A DNA stretch of 64,000 nt from Pseudoalteromonas luteoviolacea (GTDB taxonomy: Bacteria; Pseudomonadota; Gammaproteobacteria; Enterobacterales; Alteromonadaceae): the NCBI RefSeq assembly GCF_018100925.1, contig NZ_JAGJEH010000014.1:80668-144667 (forward strand), given 5' to 3'. This document shows, one piece after another, positions 34,103 through 42,974 of this stretch. The position numbers and the translations under genes are program-made. The stretch's first letter is position 1, and every line of letters begins with the position of its first letter. The notes beneath the pieces are model-generated. The model saw only the letters and a list, made by a program, of their open reading frames with translations. It did not search any database and was not told where the DNA came from.

Positions 34103-36853
34103 ATGCCTCAGATCCCAGAAAACCCTTTAATTTTGGTGGATGGTTCTTCCTATTTATTTCGCGCTTATCATGCGCCACCGCACTTGACGAATTCTCAGGG
34201 TGAAGCAACTGGTGCGATCTATGGTGTAATCAATATGCTGAAAAGCTTGGTTAAACAGTTTGATCCTAGCCATATGGTGGTTGTTTTTGATGCCAAAGGG
34301 CCTACCTTCAGAAACGACATGTATTCAGAATACAAGGCCAATCGCCCTCCGATGCCTGATGATCTCCGCACCCAAATTGAGCCTATTCATGAAATTATTA
34401 AAGCGATGGGTTTGCCTTTGGTTAGTATTGCTGGCGTTGAAGCTGATGATGTGATCGGTACATTTTCCCGTATTGCTACGGAACAAAAACGTCATGTGTT
34501 GATCAGTACTGGCGATAAAGATATGGCTCAGTTGGTAAATGAGCACGTTACCTTGATCAATACCATGACAGATACAGTGTTGGATCCGACTGGGGTTGAA
34601 GACAAATTTGGCATCGGTCCAGAGCTTATCATCGACTTTTTAGCGCTCATGGGTGACAAGGTCGACAATATCCCAGGCGTTCCTGGAGTGGGAGAAAAGA
34701 CCGCGCTGGCGATGTTGCAAGGCTTGGGCTCCATCAAAGAGTTGTATGCCAACCTAGATCAAATTGCGCCATTGGGTTTTCGCGGCTCAAAGAGTATGGC
34801 GAAAAAACTAGAAGAGCACAAAGCACAGTTAGAGCTGTCCTATGAATTGGCTACTATCAAGCTCGATTGTGACGTGGAAGAAGATCTAGACACATTTAAG
34901 ATCCAACCAGTGGATAAAGATCGCTTGATTGAGCTGTATGGTCAATGCGAATTTAAACGCTGGCTTGCAGAGTTGCTTGACGGTAAAGCGGCACCGCAAA
35001 ATGGGGCACCAACAGCAACTTCAGCGCCTCAACCAGAAATTGTAGGTAATTACGAAACCATCTTAACGTCTGAGCAACTGAATATCTGGGTTGAAAAGCT
35101 CAAAGGTGCAGAGGTGATGGCTTTTGACACAGAAACAACCAGTTTGGACTATATGCAAGCTGATTTGGTAGGAATGAGCTTTGCGGTTGAAGCGGGTGAA
35201 GCTGCATATTTACCTTTGACCCATGATTATATGGGAGCGCCAGAGCAGCTTGATAAACAGCTCGTTTTTGAGCTTTTACAGCCAATTTTGGAAGATCACA
35301 GCATCAAGAAAGTTGGTCAAAACTTAAAGTACGATAAGAGTGTACTGGCACGAGCTGGCATCACCTTAAATGGCATCGAGTTTGATACCATGCTTGAGTC
35401 ATATGTATTTAATAGTGTAGGTACGCGTCATGACATGGACTCGCTTGCACTTAAGTTCTTGGGCCACAAAAATATCAGTTTTGAAGATATCGCGGGCAAG
35501 GGCAAAAAACAGCTGACATTCAACCAAATCGAACTTGAAAAGGCTGCACCTTATGCCGCTGAAGATGCCGATATCACGCTCCGTCTGCATCAGCACCTGT
35601 GGCCTCTAGTGGAAAAAGAAGCCAGCTTAGTCAGTGTGTTTCGTGACATTGAGTTACCACTGATCAATGTACTGTCTGATATGGAACGTACCGGTGTTAA
35701 AATAGATAGCACCATGCTTGGAGAGCAAAGCCTAGAGATTGAAAAGCGGCTGGCTGAGCTTGAACAAGAAGCCTATGAGCTGGCAGAAGAAGAGTTTAAT
35801 TTAAGCTCAACGAAGCAGTTACAGGCGATTTTGTTTGAGAAGCAAGGTTTACCGATATTAAAGAAAACACCAAAAGGTGCCCCCTCAACTGCTGAAGAAG
35901 TACTGCAAGAATTGGCACACGACTACCCATTGCCAAAATTGATCATAGAGCATCGTGGTTTGGCCAAGCTAAAGTCAACATATACGGACAAGCTACCAAA
36001 GCTTATTAATGATGAGACTCTACGTGTTCACACCTCTTATCATCAGGCGGTGACTGCGACAGGTCGTTTGAGCTCCACAGATCCAAACTTGCAGAATATT
36101 CCAATTCGTAATGAAGCGGGGCGTCGTATTCGTCAGGCGTTTGTTGCGGATGAAAACCACGTGATCCTAGCGGCGGACTATAGCCAAATAGAACTGCGTA
36201 TTATGGCCCATTTATCACAAGATAAAGGGTTACTCAGTGCTTTTGCAGAGGGGAAAGATGTCCACAGTGCAACGGCATCCGAAGTTTTTTCTGTGCCACT
36301 CGAAGATGTGACCTCAGATATGCGTCGTAAAGCAAAGGCGGTTAACTTTGGCTTGATTTACGGCATGAGTGCCTTTGGTTTAGCCCGTCAGTTAGATATT
36401 CCTCGCAACGAAGCACAGCACTATATGGATAAGTACTTTGAGCGTTTTCCTGGCGTGTTAGAGTATATGGAAAGCACACGTGAAAAAGCCGCTGAGCAGG
36501 GTTACGTAGAAACACTATTTGGCCGTCGTTTGTATTTGCCAGATATCAAAGCGCGTAATGGCGCGCGTCGTAAAGCTGCTGAACGTGCAGCAATCAATGC
36601 GCCAATGCAAGGCACAGCTGCAGATATCATTAAAAAAGCGATGATCAAGGTACATCAGTGGCTGCAAGAACATAGCCAAGATGAGATCAAGTTGTTGATG
36701 CAAGTACACGATGAATTGGTGTTTGAAGTCAAAGCCGACAAAGTGACTGAGTTTAGTGAGCACATTTGTTGTCTAATGAGTGAAGCTGCGGCATTAGACG
36801 TCCCCTTGGTTGTTGAAGCGGATCATGGTGATAACTGGGAGCAAGCGCACTAA
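34103..36853 (+). CDS. polA: DNA polymerase I
   Basis: PolA performs gap filling, primer removal and repair. The 916-residue protein has the 5'-nuclease domain (about 1-290, LVDGSSYLFRAYHA at the start). The proofreading 3'-5' exonuclease is present with its first DxE motif intact (FDTETTSL, about 347). The polymerase domain has motif A (ADYSQIELRIMAHLS), motif B (RRKAKAVNFGLIYG) and motif C (QVHDELVFEV). All catalytic residues I looked for are present, so it is a full three-activity enzyme. Tandem DnaA boxes lie upstream. Confidence 0.98.
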   Translation: MPQIPENPLILVDGSSYLFRAYHAPPHLTNSQGEATGAIYGVINMLKSLVKQFDPSHMVVVFDAKGPTFRNDMYSEYKANRPPMPDDLRTQIEPIHEIIKAMGLPLVSIAGVEADDVIGTFSRIATEQKRHVLISTGDKDMAQLVNEHVTLINTMTDTVLDPTGVEDKFGIGPELIIDFLALMGDKVDNIPGVPGVGEKTALAMLQGLGSIKELYANLDQIAPLGFRGSKSMAKKLEEHKAQLELSYELATIKLDCDVEEDLDTFKIQPVDKDRLIELYGQCEFKRWLAELLDGKAAPQNGAPTATSAPQPEIVGNYETILTSEQLNIWVEKLKGAEVMAFDTETTSLDYMQADLVGMSFAVEAGEAAYLPLTHDYMGAPEQLDKQLVFELLQPILEDHSIKKVGQNLKYDKSVLARAGITLNGIEFDTMLESYVFNSVGTRHDMDSLALKFLGHKNISFEDIAGKGKKQLTFNQIELEKAAPYAAEDADITLRLHQHLWPLVEKEASLVSVFRDIELPLINVLSDMERTGVKIDSTMLGEQSLEIEKRLAELEQEAYELAEEEFNLSSTKQLQAILFEKQGLPILKKTPKGAPSTAEEVLQELAHDYPLPKLIIEHRGLAKLKSTYTDKLPKLINDETLRVHTSYHQAVTATGRLSSTDPNLQNIPIRNEAGRRIRQAFVADENHVILAADYSQIELRIMAHLSQDKGLLSAFAEGKDVHSATASEVFSVPLEDVTSDMRRKAKAVNFGLIYGMSAFGLARQLDIPRNEAQHYMDKYFERFPGVLEYMESTREKAAEQGYVETLFGRRLYLPDIKARNGARRKAAERAAINAPMQGTAADIIKKAMIKVHQWLQEHSQDEIKLLMQVHDELVFEVKADKVTEFSEHICCLMSEAAALDVPLVVEADHGDNWEQAH

Positions 36854-36867
36854 ATTGTGTGTCCAGT

Positions 36868-36896
36868 GAGAGCATGGGCTCACCATGCTCTCATTA
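36868..36896 (+). terminator. Hairpin after polA
   Basis: A perfect 10-bp stem (GAGAGCATGG / CCATGCTCTC) with a 5-nt loop lies 15 bp after the polA stop. The T content after the stem is modest. Confidence 0.75.
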
Positions 36897-36991
36897 CTTC
36901 AACATATTACGATTGATTTAATGATTGTAGGTCCACAGTGAGCAAATCACTGAACAAAACAAATTTTCAGGTTACGTTCGGAACGTGTGGA

Positions 36992-37225
36992 TTAAGTCGG
37001 CTTAAATCTATATGCCTCCCTGACACTTTCTGATTGTTCATTCATCAATGTCTGTTCCATGTCAGAAAAGCTCGGAATTTCTGCGTTGTCTATTTTATCC
37101 ATAATAAGTTTGATGAGGGTAAATCTGTACTGCGATCCTTTAATTTTAAGGTCATCTGACGGTGGTTCAACTTGATTATCTGTGCTTTGGTGTTTGTGGT
37201 CGGATGTTGCACTTAATGTCTGCAC
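36992..37225 (-). CDS. Hypothetical 77-residue protein
   Basis: I do not recognise this small, hydrophilic protein. It has no signal peptide or membrane segment. Its N-terminal third is polar and probably disordered, followed by a helical part (SQYRFTLIKLIMDKI) and a charged tail. It starts at GTG with a near-perfect AGGAGG 5 bp upstream, which is the main reason to accept it as a gene. It is convergent with polA and next to a structured intergenic region. Confidence 0.55.
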   Translation of the reverse strand: MQTLSATSDHKHQSTDNQVEPPSDDLKIKGSQYRFTLIKLIMDKIDNAEIPSFSDMEQTLMNEQSESVREAYRFKPT

Positions 37226-37519
37226 GCCTGCCTCCTGCTAATATTAGGTTTACTTGGCACAATTTACGGTGCCTTCACCATTAAAGTCGCAGTTGTTCGG
37301 TTAATGTGATGTCATGTTTTTCAAGTCGTCTCTATGATATTCATTTTTAGGTCAGGAGATCGCCAACGAATTTGGCCAAGCTAAAATGCCTCTATGTCCC
37401 GAATTTACTGGGCTTGTGTAAAGCTAACGTAAAAAACATCACTTACTTGTTTAAAAACCATCAAATTGGCTCGTTATTTGCTTTGTGCTGTTTATTTCTA
37501 GATGGCTATTTGCTACAGT

Positions 37520-37646
37520 TCGCGCCGTCCTCATCCTGTAGGACATCCTGTTGATGATGTATCTCTCGAAAGAGGATACTGTGTATTGATAGCTTCTCCC
37601 CAGATTGCTATAACGGCTCGTAAAAGGTTTATACGAGCCGATTTTT
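37520..37646 (+). ncRNA. Candidate small RNA with intrinsic terminator
   Basis: The 540-bp gap between the 77-residue gene and the YceI gene holds no convincing ORF, but it has a structured stretch on the plus strand. Hairpin GTCCT/AGGAC (37527-37544) is followed by a small stem around CGAA (37561-37577). A strong terminator CGGCTCGTA/TACGAGCCG (37614-37640) follows, with a T-rich tail. Spot 42 lies between polA and engB in other Gammaproteobacteria, but I cannot match this sequence to it. Confidence 0.35.
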
Positions 37647-37794
37647 CTCTTCCATTTGATATCTGTCGTATCTAAGGCTGTTTTGTGTCTTGCTATCCTG
37701 TAATTTAGTAAGAGCGAATCCATTTGACACCATCCTAACTCTCTTCATATTTATTTGTTAAGATGTGAGAAACTTTTACATACAGGAATACGTC

Positions 37795-38361
37795 ATGCTT
37801 AAGCCTCTATTGATCGGTAGCTTATGTTTTATGTCTCAAGCCGTGTCTGCTTGGCAATTAAATAATGAACTGAGTGATCTGAGTTTTACTTCAATCAAAT
37901 TGAACAGCATTGCTGAAAATCATCATTTTACTTCGCTGTCAGGCCAAATAAGCGATACAGGTAAACTTAATATCGCTATTGACTTGAGTAGCATAGAGTC
38001 TTTGATCCCGATCAGAAATGAGCGCATGAAAAAGGTGCTTTTTGAAGTCTCGGAATATAAAACGGCAACAATTGAAACGAACCTAACACCTTGGCTACCT
38101 CAACTGAAAGAGGGCATGCAGATTATAAAGGCTCTGCCTGTTACGCTTAATTTACACGGCAAAAATTTAGTATTGAAGTTGGACCTAGTTATTAACAAAC
38201 TGGGTAAAACAATGCATGTATCTCCTCAGCGCGCTGTATTGATCAACAGCCGTGATTTTGATCTCGAAGGCGGAGTTGAGGCACTGCGTAAATTAGCTGG
38301 TTTAAATCATATTTCGCAAGCTGTGCCAGTTACATTTAATTTGGTATTCAATGACCAGTAA
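37795..38361 (+). CDS. YceI family periplasmic protein
   Basis: This 188-residue protein has a signal peptide (about residues 1-19, ending AVSA). A lipocalin-like beta-barrel of the YceI family follows (LSFTSIKLNSIAENHHFTSLSGQI opening; late FDLEGGVEALRKLAGL). Family members bind isoprenoid or quinone-type lipids. The ATG at 37795 has an AGGAA site upstream; an upstream GTG in frame lacks one. Its last 11 bp overlap the start of the DUF1285 gene. Confidence 0.85.
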   Translation: MLKPLLIGSLCFMSQAVSAWQLNNELSDLSFTSIKLNSIAENHHFTSLSGQISDTGKLNIAIDLSSIESLIPIRNERMKKVLFEVSEYKTATIETNLTPWLPQLKEGMQIIKALPVTLNLHGKNLVLKLDLVINKLGKTMHVSPQRAVLINSRDFDLEGGVEALRKLAGLNHISQAVPVTFNLVFNDQ

Positions 38362-38890
38362 ACTTGAGCAGCTATTAGCACACTATGTTTCATCACACTC
38401 ACCAACGGAGCGCTGGCAAGCTGGTGAGTGTGGTGTCGGTGAGTTTTTAATCGACGCGAGTGGGCGCTGGTATCATCAGGGTGATGAAATAAAGCGGCTT
38501 GCTTTAGTAAAGCTGTTTGCCAGTGTTTTATGCCGTGAAGATGGAGCCTATCGGTTAAAGACACCCACTGAAACTTGTGTTGTCTCTGTTGATGCGAGCC
38601 CATTTGTTATTGTTGCTTGGCATGAATGCCAAATAGCTGCTCAATATGGGATTGCGGCGACGATTATATGCGAAGATAACTTAGGGCGGTTTTGGCCAAT
38701 TTGCGATACTTTTCCTCTATATTTAGACGATTATAAAGGGCAACAGATCCCACACTTGAAGCTAAATTATGGCTTACACGCGCGGATAGATCGCAATGTA
38801 TTTTATCAATGGGTAGAGATAGCAGAGCTCAATGAGCAAAATGATATGATGCTATTGCGCTCTGCTGGAAAGACGTTCGAATTGAATTAG
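38351..38890 (+). CDS. DUF1285 family protein
   Basis: This 179-residue cytosolic protein matches the DUF1285 pattern, with an early GVGEFLIDASGRWYHQGDEIKR segment and a beta-rich remainder. The function is unknown. It overlaps the YceI gene by 11 bp, suggesting coupled translation, and is convergent with engB, overlapping its end by 4 bp. Confidence 0.82.
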   Translation: MTSKLEQLLAHYVSSHSPTERWQAGECGVGEFLIDASGRWYHQGDEIKRLALVKLFASVLCREDGAYRLKTPTETCVVSVDASPFVIVAWHECQIAAQYGIAATIICEDNLGRFWPICDTFPLYLDDYKGQQIPHLKLNYGLHARIDRNVFYQWVEIAELNEQNDMMLLRSAGKTFELN

Positions 38891-39531
38891 CTAGTTTGTG
38901 CGTCTTCGTCCGCTTCTTCTTTAACGTATGGCCCTAAAAACCAATCATCTAACTGCCAAGCGAGCTCTTTCAAACCAAGCCCTTTAAGAGATGAGAATGC
39001 GTGTACGGTAATATCACCATCAAGTTCCGACAGTGCTTTACGTACTTGTAAGACTTCTGCCTTACGTTTACCTTGCTTTAGTTTGTCGGCTTTGGTGAGT
39101 AGTGCAAGTACGGGGATATCACTGCCAACAGCCCAATTGATTAGATCCATGTCCAAGTCTTTCATAGGGTGACGAATATCCATCAGGACAACAATGCCTT
39201 TTAAGCTTTGGCGCTTTTGTAAGTATTCACCCAAAGATTTTTGCCATTTCTTTTTCATTTCAATAGGCACTTTTGCAAAGCCGTAACCAGGCAAGTCAAT
39301 AAGTCTTCTTTCTTCATCGAGGGCAAAAGTATTAATCAGCTGGGTGCGACCAGGTGTTTTACTGGTACGAGCGAGTTTTTGATCGGTCAGCGCATTTAAT
39401 GCGCTTGACTTACCGGCGTTGGAGCGTCCGGCAAATGCGACCTCTATGCCACTGTCTGCGGGAAGGCGGGAAATATCAGGTGCGCTGGTAATGAAAGTAG
39501 CGCGATTATATGGCATGCGAGATTTTAACAC
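38887..39531 (-). CDS. engB: Ribosome-biogenesis GTPase EngB (YihA/YsxC)
   Basis: EngB helps assemble the large ribosomal subunit. The 214-residue TRAFAC GTPase has G1 AGRSNAGKSSAL (about residues 31-42), G3 DLPGYGFA, and G4 TKAD, with the EngB start pattern of a short helix before strand 1. The start is GTG at 39531, chosen because AGGAG lies 6 bp upstream of it; the ATG five codons later is too far from that site. It is near polA, as in many Gammaproteobacteria. Confidence 0.96.
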   Translation of the reverse strand: MLKSRMPYNRATFITSAPDISRLPADSGIEVAFAGRSNAGKSSALNALTDQKLARTSKTPGRTQLINTFALDEERRLIDLPGYGFAKVPIEMKKKWQKSLGEYLQKRQSLKGIVVLMDIRHPMKDLDMDLINWAVGSDIPVLALLTKADKLKQGKRKAEVLQVRKALSELDGDITVHAFSSLKGLGLKELAWQLDDWFLGPYVKEEADEDAQTS

Positions 39532-39883
39532 TCTAACTCCTAGGCGGATTAATTGATTCTTTTGTTCATACGTATTTTATTACATCTGTCACACAATGCA
39601 AAAGTAGAGAAAGTCGACAATTTTTAGCTGCGTCAATAGAATTTCTGAACTAAGTTTAATCTATGTCAATTACCTATAAAATTTGTGGTTTTATAATAGC
39701 CGCAAAGCATGGCGGGGCTTTTTTTATTGTCTAGAATTTACAAGTTACAACGTAAAACAAAAACATTGAGCGTCACTTAATCCACTTAAGTCAATGTGCA
39801 TAGATTAGCATCTGCCCAGTGTCGAGAAATTTAGCGTATTTCTATTGGGTTGATAGTTACAGGGTCGGAACAGAGAATTTACC
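39532..39883. other. engB-cytochrome c4 divergent intergenic region
   Basis: No ORF is convincing. On the plus strand a perfect TATAAT (39692-39697) is followed at once by an imperfect stem (AGCCGC with GCGGGGCT) and seven T residues (39719-39725), which looks like a terminator. The remaining 150 bp upstream of cytochrome c4 should hold its promoter. Confidence 0.45.
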
Positions 39884-40516
39884 ATGAAAAAAATAGCATT
39901 ATCTTTAACTATGCTACTAAGTACGTTGTCATTTAACAACGCAGTAGCATTCGATGGGGACGCCGAGGCTGGTAAGGCAAAAGCGGCAACGTGTGCAGCA
40001 TGTCATGGACCAAATGGCAATGCTCCTGTAACTATGTACCCAAAAATAGCAGGTCAGCACGCTGACTATATGTATAAGCAGCTAAAAGAATTTAAGCTTG
40101 GTATGACATCGGGTGGCGCTGAGGGTCGTATGGATCCGGTAATGAGTGGCATGGCTATGCCGTTGTCAGATCAGGACATGAAGGATTTATCAGCTTACTT
40201 TGCCAATATGCCTATGAGTGCTGGCACTACGCCTGAAAGCGTAGTCGCAAAAGGGCAAAAACTTTACCGAGCAGGTGACGCTGAGCGTGGTATTCCATCT
40301 TGTATGGCATGTCATGGCCCCAGAGGAAATGGCACGTCTTTGGCAAAATTCCCAAAAATTTCCTTCCAGCATCCAGAGTATATAAAAGCGCAGCTCGAAA
40401 AGTTTCGTGATGGCTCTCGTGAGAACGATGCCAACGGTATGATGAGAGATATTGCAGCGAAATTAACGGATAAAGACATTGAGATTTTATCTAAATATCT
40501 AGGCGGCTTGCACTAA
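39884..40516 (+). CDS. Diheme cytochrome c4
   Basis: The 210-residue periplasmic protein has a signal peptide (residues 1-22, ending AVA). It then has two similar cytochrome domains, each with a CXXCH heme site: CAACH (about residue 36) and CMACH (about residue 141). Axial Met candidates lie in each half. Cytochrome c4 donates electrons to terminal oxidases. It is followed by two tandem terminators and is close to engB, a common pairing. Confidence 0.95.
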   Translation: MKKIALSLTMLLSTLSFNNAVAFDGDAEAGKAKAATCAACHGPNGNAPVTMYPKIAGQHADYMYKQLKEFKLGMTSGGAEGRMDPVMSGMAMPLSDQDMKDLSAYFANMPMSAGTTPESVVAKGQKLYRAGDAERGIPSCMACHGPRGNGTSLAKFPKISFQHPEYIKAQLEKFRDGSRENDANGMMRDIAAKLTDKDIEILSKYLGGLH

Positions 40517-40529
40517 AGTCGTATTTGAT

Positions 40530-40591
40530 TTTACGCGACTTCGCGTAAACTTTTAGTATCTAAAAAGGCAGCGTGATCGTTGCCTTTTTTT
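40530..40591 (+). terminator. Two tandem terminators after cytochrome c4
   Basis: The first stem is TTTACGCGA/TCGCGTAAA (40530-40549) followed by CTTTT. The second is AAAAAGGCA/TTGCCTTTTT (40562-40588) with a long T run, and is the stronger. Confidence 0.85.
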
Positions 40592-40756
40592 GATCTGTGC
40601 GGTGTGAGATATTTCTCACTTTGTATGTAGGATAGTGACGTTCCTAAATTGTAGGACTTAACGCAAATTAAATTTGTTTTTTTGTGTAAGTCTATGTATT
40701 TAATTTATTTTTATTTTAACTGCTGTTGCTGAGGTAATAATTTTGTTATTGATTAG

Positions 40757-40784
40757 TTGTAACTGTTTAAAATAAGCGTAGATT
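40757..40784 (+). promoter_or_regulatory. Promoter of the CsrB-like sRNA
   Basis: TTGTAA (40757-40762) and TAGATT (40779-40784) are separated by 16 bp, placing the start near 40791. A TGTAAG half site at 40685-40690, about 100 bp upstream, could be part of a GacA/UvrY-type box, but its other half is poor. Confidence 0.5.
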
Positions 40785-40790
40785 AATCCC

Positions 40791-41094
40791 TGTCGTCGAG
40801 ACAATACAAAAACAGGGACAATTCGAAACGGAAGCGTAGACGGCACATATTAAGTATTCATTTGAATACAATCTAACAAGGATGATTACAAAAGCGTTAG
40901 GAAGACCGAAAAGAAAAAAAGCAATGGAAGTTTGATAACAAAAACAATATGGAAAGTCTCACGGAAGTACAATAAAAACAAAATGGAAGATAAATAATAA
41001 GAAAAATAAAGACTAAAAGTCGAAGGGAGAAGTGTCCGAATTGTGACGCTCAGATTAGCAGACGGTAGAGAGTAATCTCTGCCGTCTTTTTATT
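40791..41094 (+). ncRNA. csrB: CsrB/RsmZ-like regulatory sRNA
   Basis: A roughly 300-nt AG-rich region without an ORF has nine GGA motifs (near 40816, 40830, 40880, 40900, 40926, 40951, 40963, 40985, 41026), several as AGGA, TGGAAG or CGGAAG. It ends in a strong terminator at 41061-41094 (GACGG-T-AGAGA paired with TCTCT-G-CCGTC, then TTTTT). A 5' stem CCCTGT/ACAGGG frames the first motif. Such arrays are the defining feature of the RNAs that sequester the CsrA/RsmA protein. The family call is by architecture, since primary sequence is poorly conserved. Confidence 0.75.
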
Positions 41095-41167
41095 TGTACA
41101 CTTTTTAATTGCTGTTACAATACTCCTTTTAAGTACGTTTGGTTCATCACCTTTGCAAAATCCACAA

Positions 41168-41833
41168 ATGCTCCAATGTGGCCTCTGTGAGTCAGAGCTG
41201 CTCGAACATTACCACCAAGATAAGTTTCGCAATTACTGGCAGTGCCAGCAGTGTAAATTAGTCAGTGTGGCAGCCTGTGACAGACTATCTCCTCAAGAAG
41301 AAAAAGCCATTTACGACAGCCATGAAAACGACTTAGATGATACGGGATACCGCCGATTTTTATCGCGTGTGTTTGAGCCCGTTCACTCGCGTTTGCAAGG
41401 CCATAAACAAGGGCTTGATTTTGGGTGTGGTCCGGGGCCTCTGTTGGCAAAGATGTTTGAAGAGGTTGGGCATTCTGTCGCGTTGTATGATTTATACTAT
41501 GCTGACAACCCTGAAGTGTTGCAGCGACAGTATGATTTTATTACTTGTACAGAGGTAATTGAGCATATTGGTCAGCCTAAGTCTGTGCTGACGCAGTTAT
41601 TGGCGATGTTAAAGCCCGGTGCTCCACTTGCATTGATGACCAAACTGGTAATAGATCCGAAACGTTTTGCATCTTGGCATTACAAGAATGACCAAACACA
41701 TATCTCATTTTTTAGTCGCGAAACGTTTGAATATATAGCAAAGCAATTTGGCACCAAGCTCGAGTTTATTGGTAATGACGTGATCATTCTAAGTAAACAA
41801 GAGGTGGTAAAAGTAGATGGTAGAGAAGCATGA
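41168..41833 (+). CDS. Class I SAM-dependent methyltransferase with N-terminal zinc ribbon
   Basis: The protein has an N-terminal CxxC...CxxC zinc ribbon (CGLCE and CQQCK within the first 40 residues). A class I methyltransferase core follows with the SAM motif LDFGCGPGPLLAKMF and a later TCTEVIEHIG. It resembles the 2-polyprenyl-3-methyl-6-methoxy-1,4-benzoquinol-like group of UbiG-type domains, but the substrate is unknown. An in-frame TTG at 41153 would add five residues; neither start has a clear ribosome site. It overlaps yihI by 4 bp. Confidence 0.8.
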   Translation: MLQCGLCESELLEHYHQDKFRNYWQCQQCKLVSVAACDRLSPQEEKAIYDSHENDLDDTGYRRFLSRVFEPVHSRLQGHKQGLDFGCGPGPLLAKMFEEVGHSVALYDLYYADNPEVLQRQYDFITCTEVIEHIGQPKSVLTQLLAMLKPGAPLALMTKLVIDPKRFASWHYKNDQTHISFFSRETFEYIAKQFGTKLEFIGNDVIILSKQEVVKVDGREA

Positions 41834-42408
41834 CTAGAAAGAAAAAATCACGCAAGTTAGGTGAAAACGGTACACCGAGATTAAGTAAGGAAAAGCTTCA
41901 AGAGTTACGCGCTATGAAAGAGCAGCGTGTAAAAAAGAACAAAGGAAATAAAGCGGGCTCAAGAAATGCCCAAGAAGCCAAAATCGAGATCAAGTCTCAG
42001 GCTGGATCACAGAAAGATCCGCGCGCAGGTAGCAAGAAAAAGATTGCATTGACACCTGAGGCCGTCCAGCCGCAAACTGAGCCGCAGATGAAGCGGCATC
42101 TGACACCGCAAGTAACGCTCACTAAAGCAAAAGATCCGGAGCTGACTCTTGAGCAAGAGTTACAACAGTTGGAAAATGATGAGCGACTGATGAAACTGCT
42201 TGAGCGTCACGAGCGCGGAGAGTTATTAACAGGCAAAGATGCGAAGTTCTTTAACCGTGCCATTGCACGCCATCAAGAGTTGTGTGAGATCCTTGGCATT
42301 GATGATGAGTTTGAAGAAGAAGATATGATTGAAGCTGATCCATTAGCGGATTTTGTCAGTAATGATCTGGCAGATGAGTGGTTAAGTGATGATGAGGATG
42401 AGCGATGA
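41830..42408 (+). CDS. yihI: Der GTPase-activating protein YihI
   Basis: YihI stimulates the GTPase Der and so tunes large-subunit ribosome assembly. The 192-residue protein has the very basic N-terminus (MTRKKKSRKLGENG) and an acidic C-terminus rich in Asp and Glu, the family's charge layout, with a central helical segment (LEQELQQLENDERLMKLLERHERGE-like). It overlaps both neighbours by 4 bp, so the three genes from 41168 to 42920 form a tightly coupled operon. Confidence 0.9.
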   Translation: MTRKKKSRKLGENGTPRLSKEKLQELRAMKEQRVKKNKGNKAGSRNAQEAKIEIKSQAGSQKDPRAGSKKKIALTPEAVQPQTEPQMKRHLTPQVTLTKAKDPELTLEQELQQLENDERLMKLLERHERGELLTGKDAKFFNRAIARHQELCEILGIDDEFEEEDMIEADPLADFVSNDLADEWLSDDEDER

Positions 42409-42920
42409 GCACAATGTGGGTAGTCGCATTAGTCGCTGGAGCTTTGATTGTTGCGGGTTTGGCTTTTTATGCCGGTAAGCTGCTGTGGCAACTTAAAGTT
42501 CAGAATGACACGATTGCTAAACTAAAAGAAGAGCAAGCGCAAAAACTTGAGCAGTCTCGGCAAGAGCGTAATGGCAAATTGGCGGACAGCATTAATCTGA
42601 TCGCTAAAGCGATGAAGCAAAAGCAGTGCGAATATTCTGAAGGGTGTTTGCGGGTTTGGGTCCTGATCTCTCAATACAGTTTTGACTCCGAGGTGGCTTT
42701 GGAAAAAGTCTATCCTGGGGTATATGAAATGTATGATGAAGTAAAGGAAATGCCCACACATGATGCGCGTAAAAAGTATTCGAAAAAAGAGATTTTTAAA
42801 ATGGATACGCAGCGCTGGCGTGCAGAAGAACGACTTGAAGCGCAAATTCTGCAAGATTGCGATAAACTGCTTGAGGAGTTCAAAGCGTTACCAGGTAGTG
42901 AAAACGTAGTTTTTCAATAA
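42405..42920 (+). CDS. DUF2489 family membrane protein
   Basis: The 171-residue protein has one N-terminal membrane helix (about residues 5-24, VVALVAGALIVAGLAFYAG). A cytosolic coiled-coil and helical part of the DUF2489 family (LRVWVLISQ and late KMDTQRWRAEERLEAQI) follow. The function is unknown. It overlaps yihI by 4 bp, a frequent neighbour in this order. Confidence 0.85.
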   Translation: MSTMWVVALVAGALIVAGLAFYAGKLLWQLKVQNDTIAKLKEEQAQKLEQSRQERNGKLADSINLIAKAMKQKQCEYSEGCLRVWVLISQYSFDSEVALEKVYPGVYEMYDEVKEMPTHDARKKYSKKEIFKMDTQRWRAEERLEAQILQDCDKLLEEFKALPGSENVVFQ

Positions 42921-42974
42921 AGCTGTGTGGAATAAAGCTGGGTCGCGGTAGTGTGGACCCAGCTATATGATCAT

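Noticed and set aside
37372..37554. 60-residue plus-strand ORF
   Set aside because: It begins at a TTG with no ribosome site, has unusual composition and overlaps structured RNA; I consider it chance.
36854..37764. Spot 42 sRNA between polA and engB
   Set aside because: I looked for the conserved 5' segment and terminator on both strands and could not match them.
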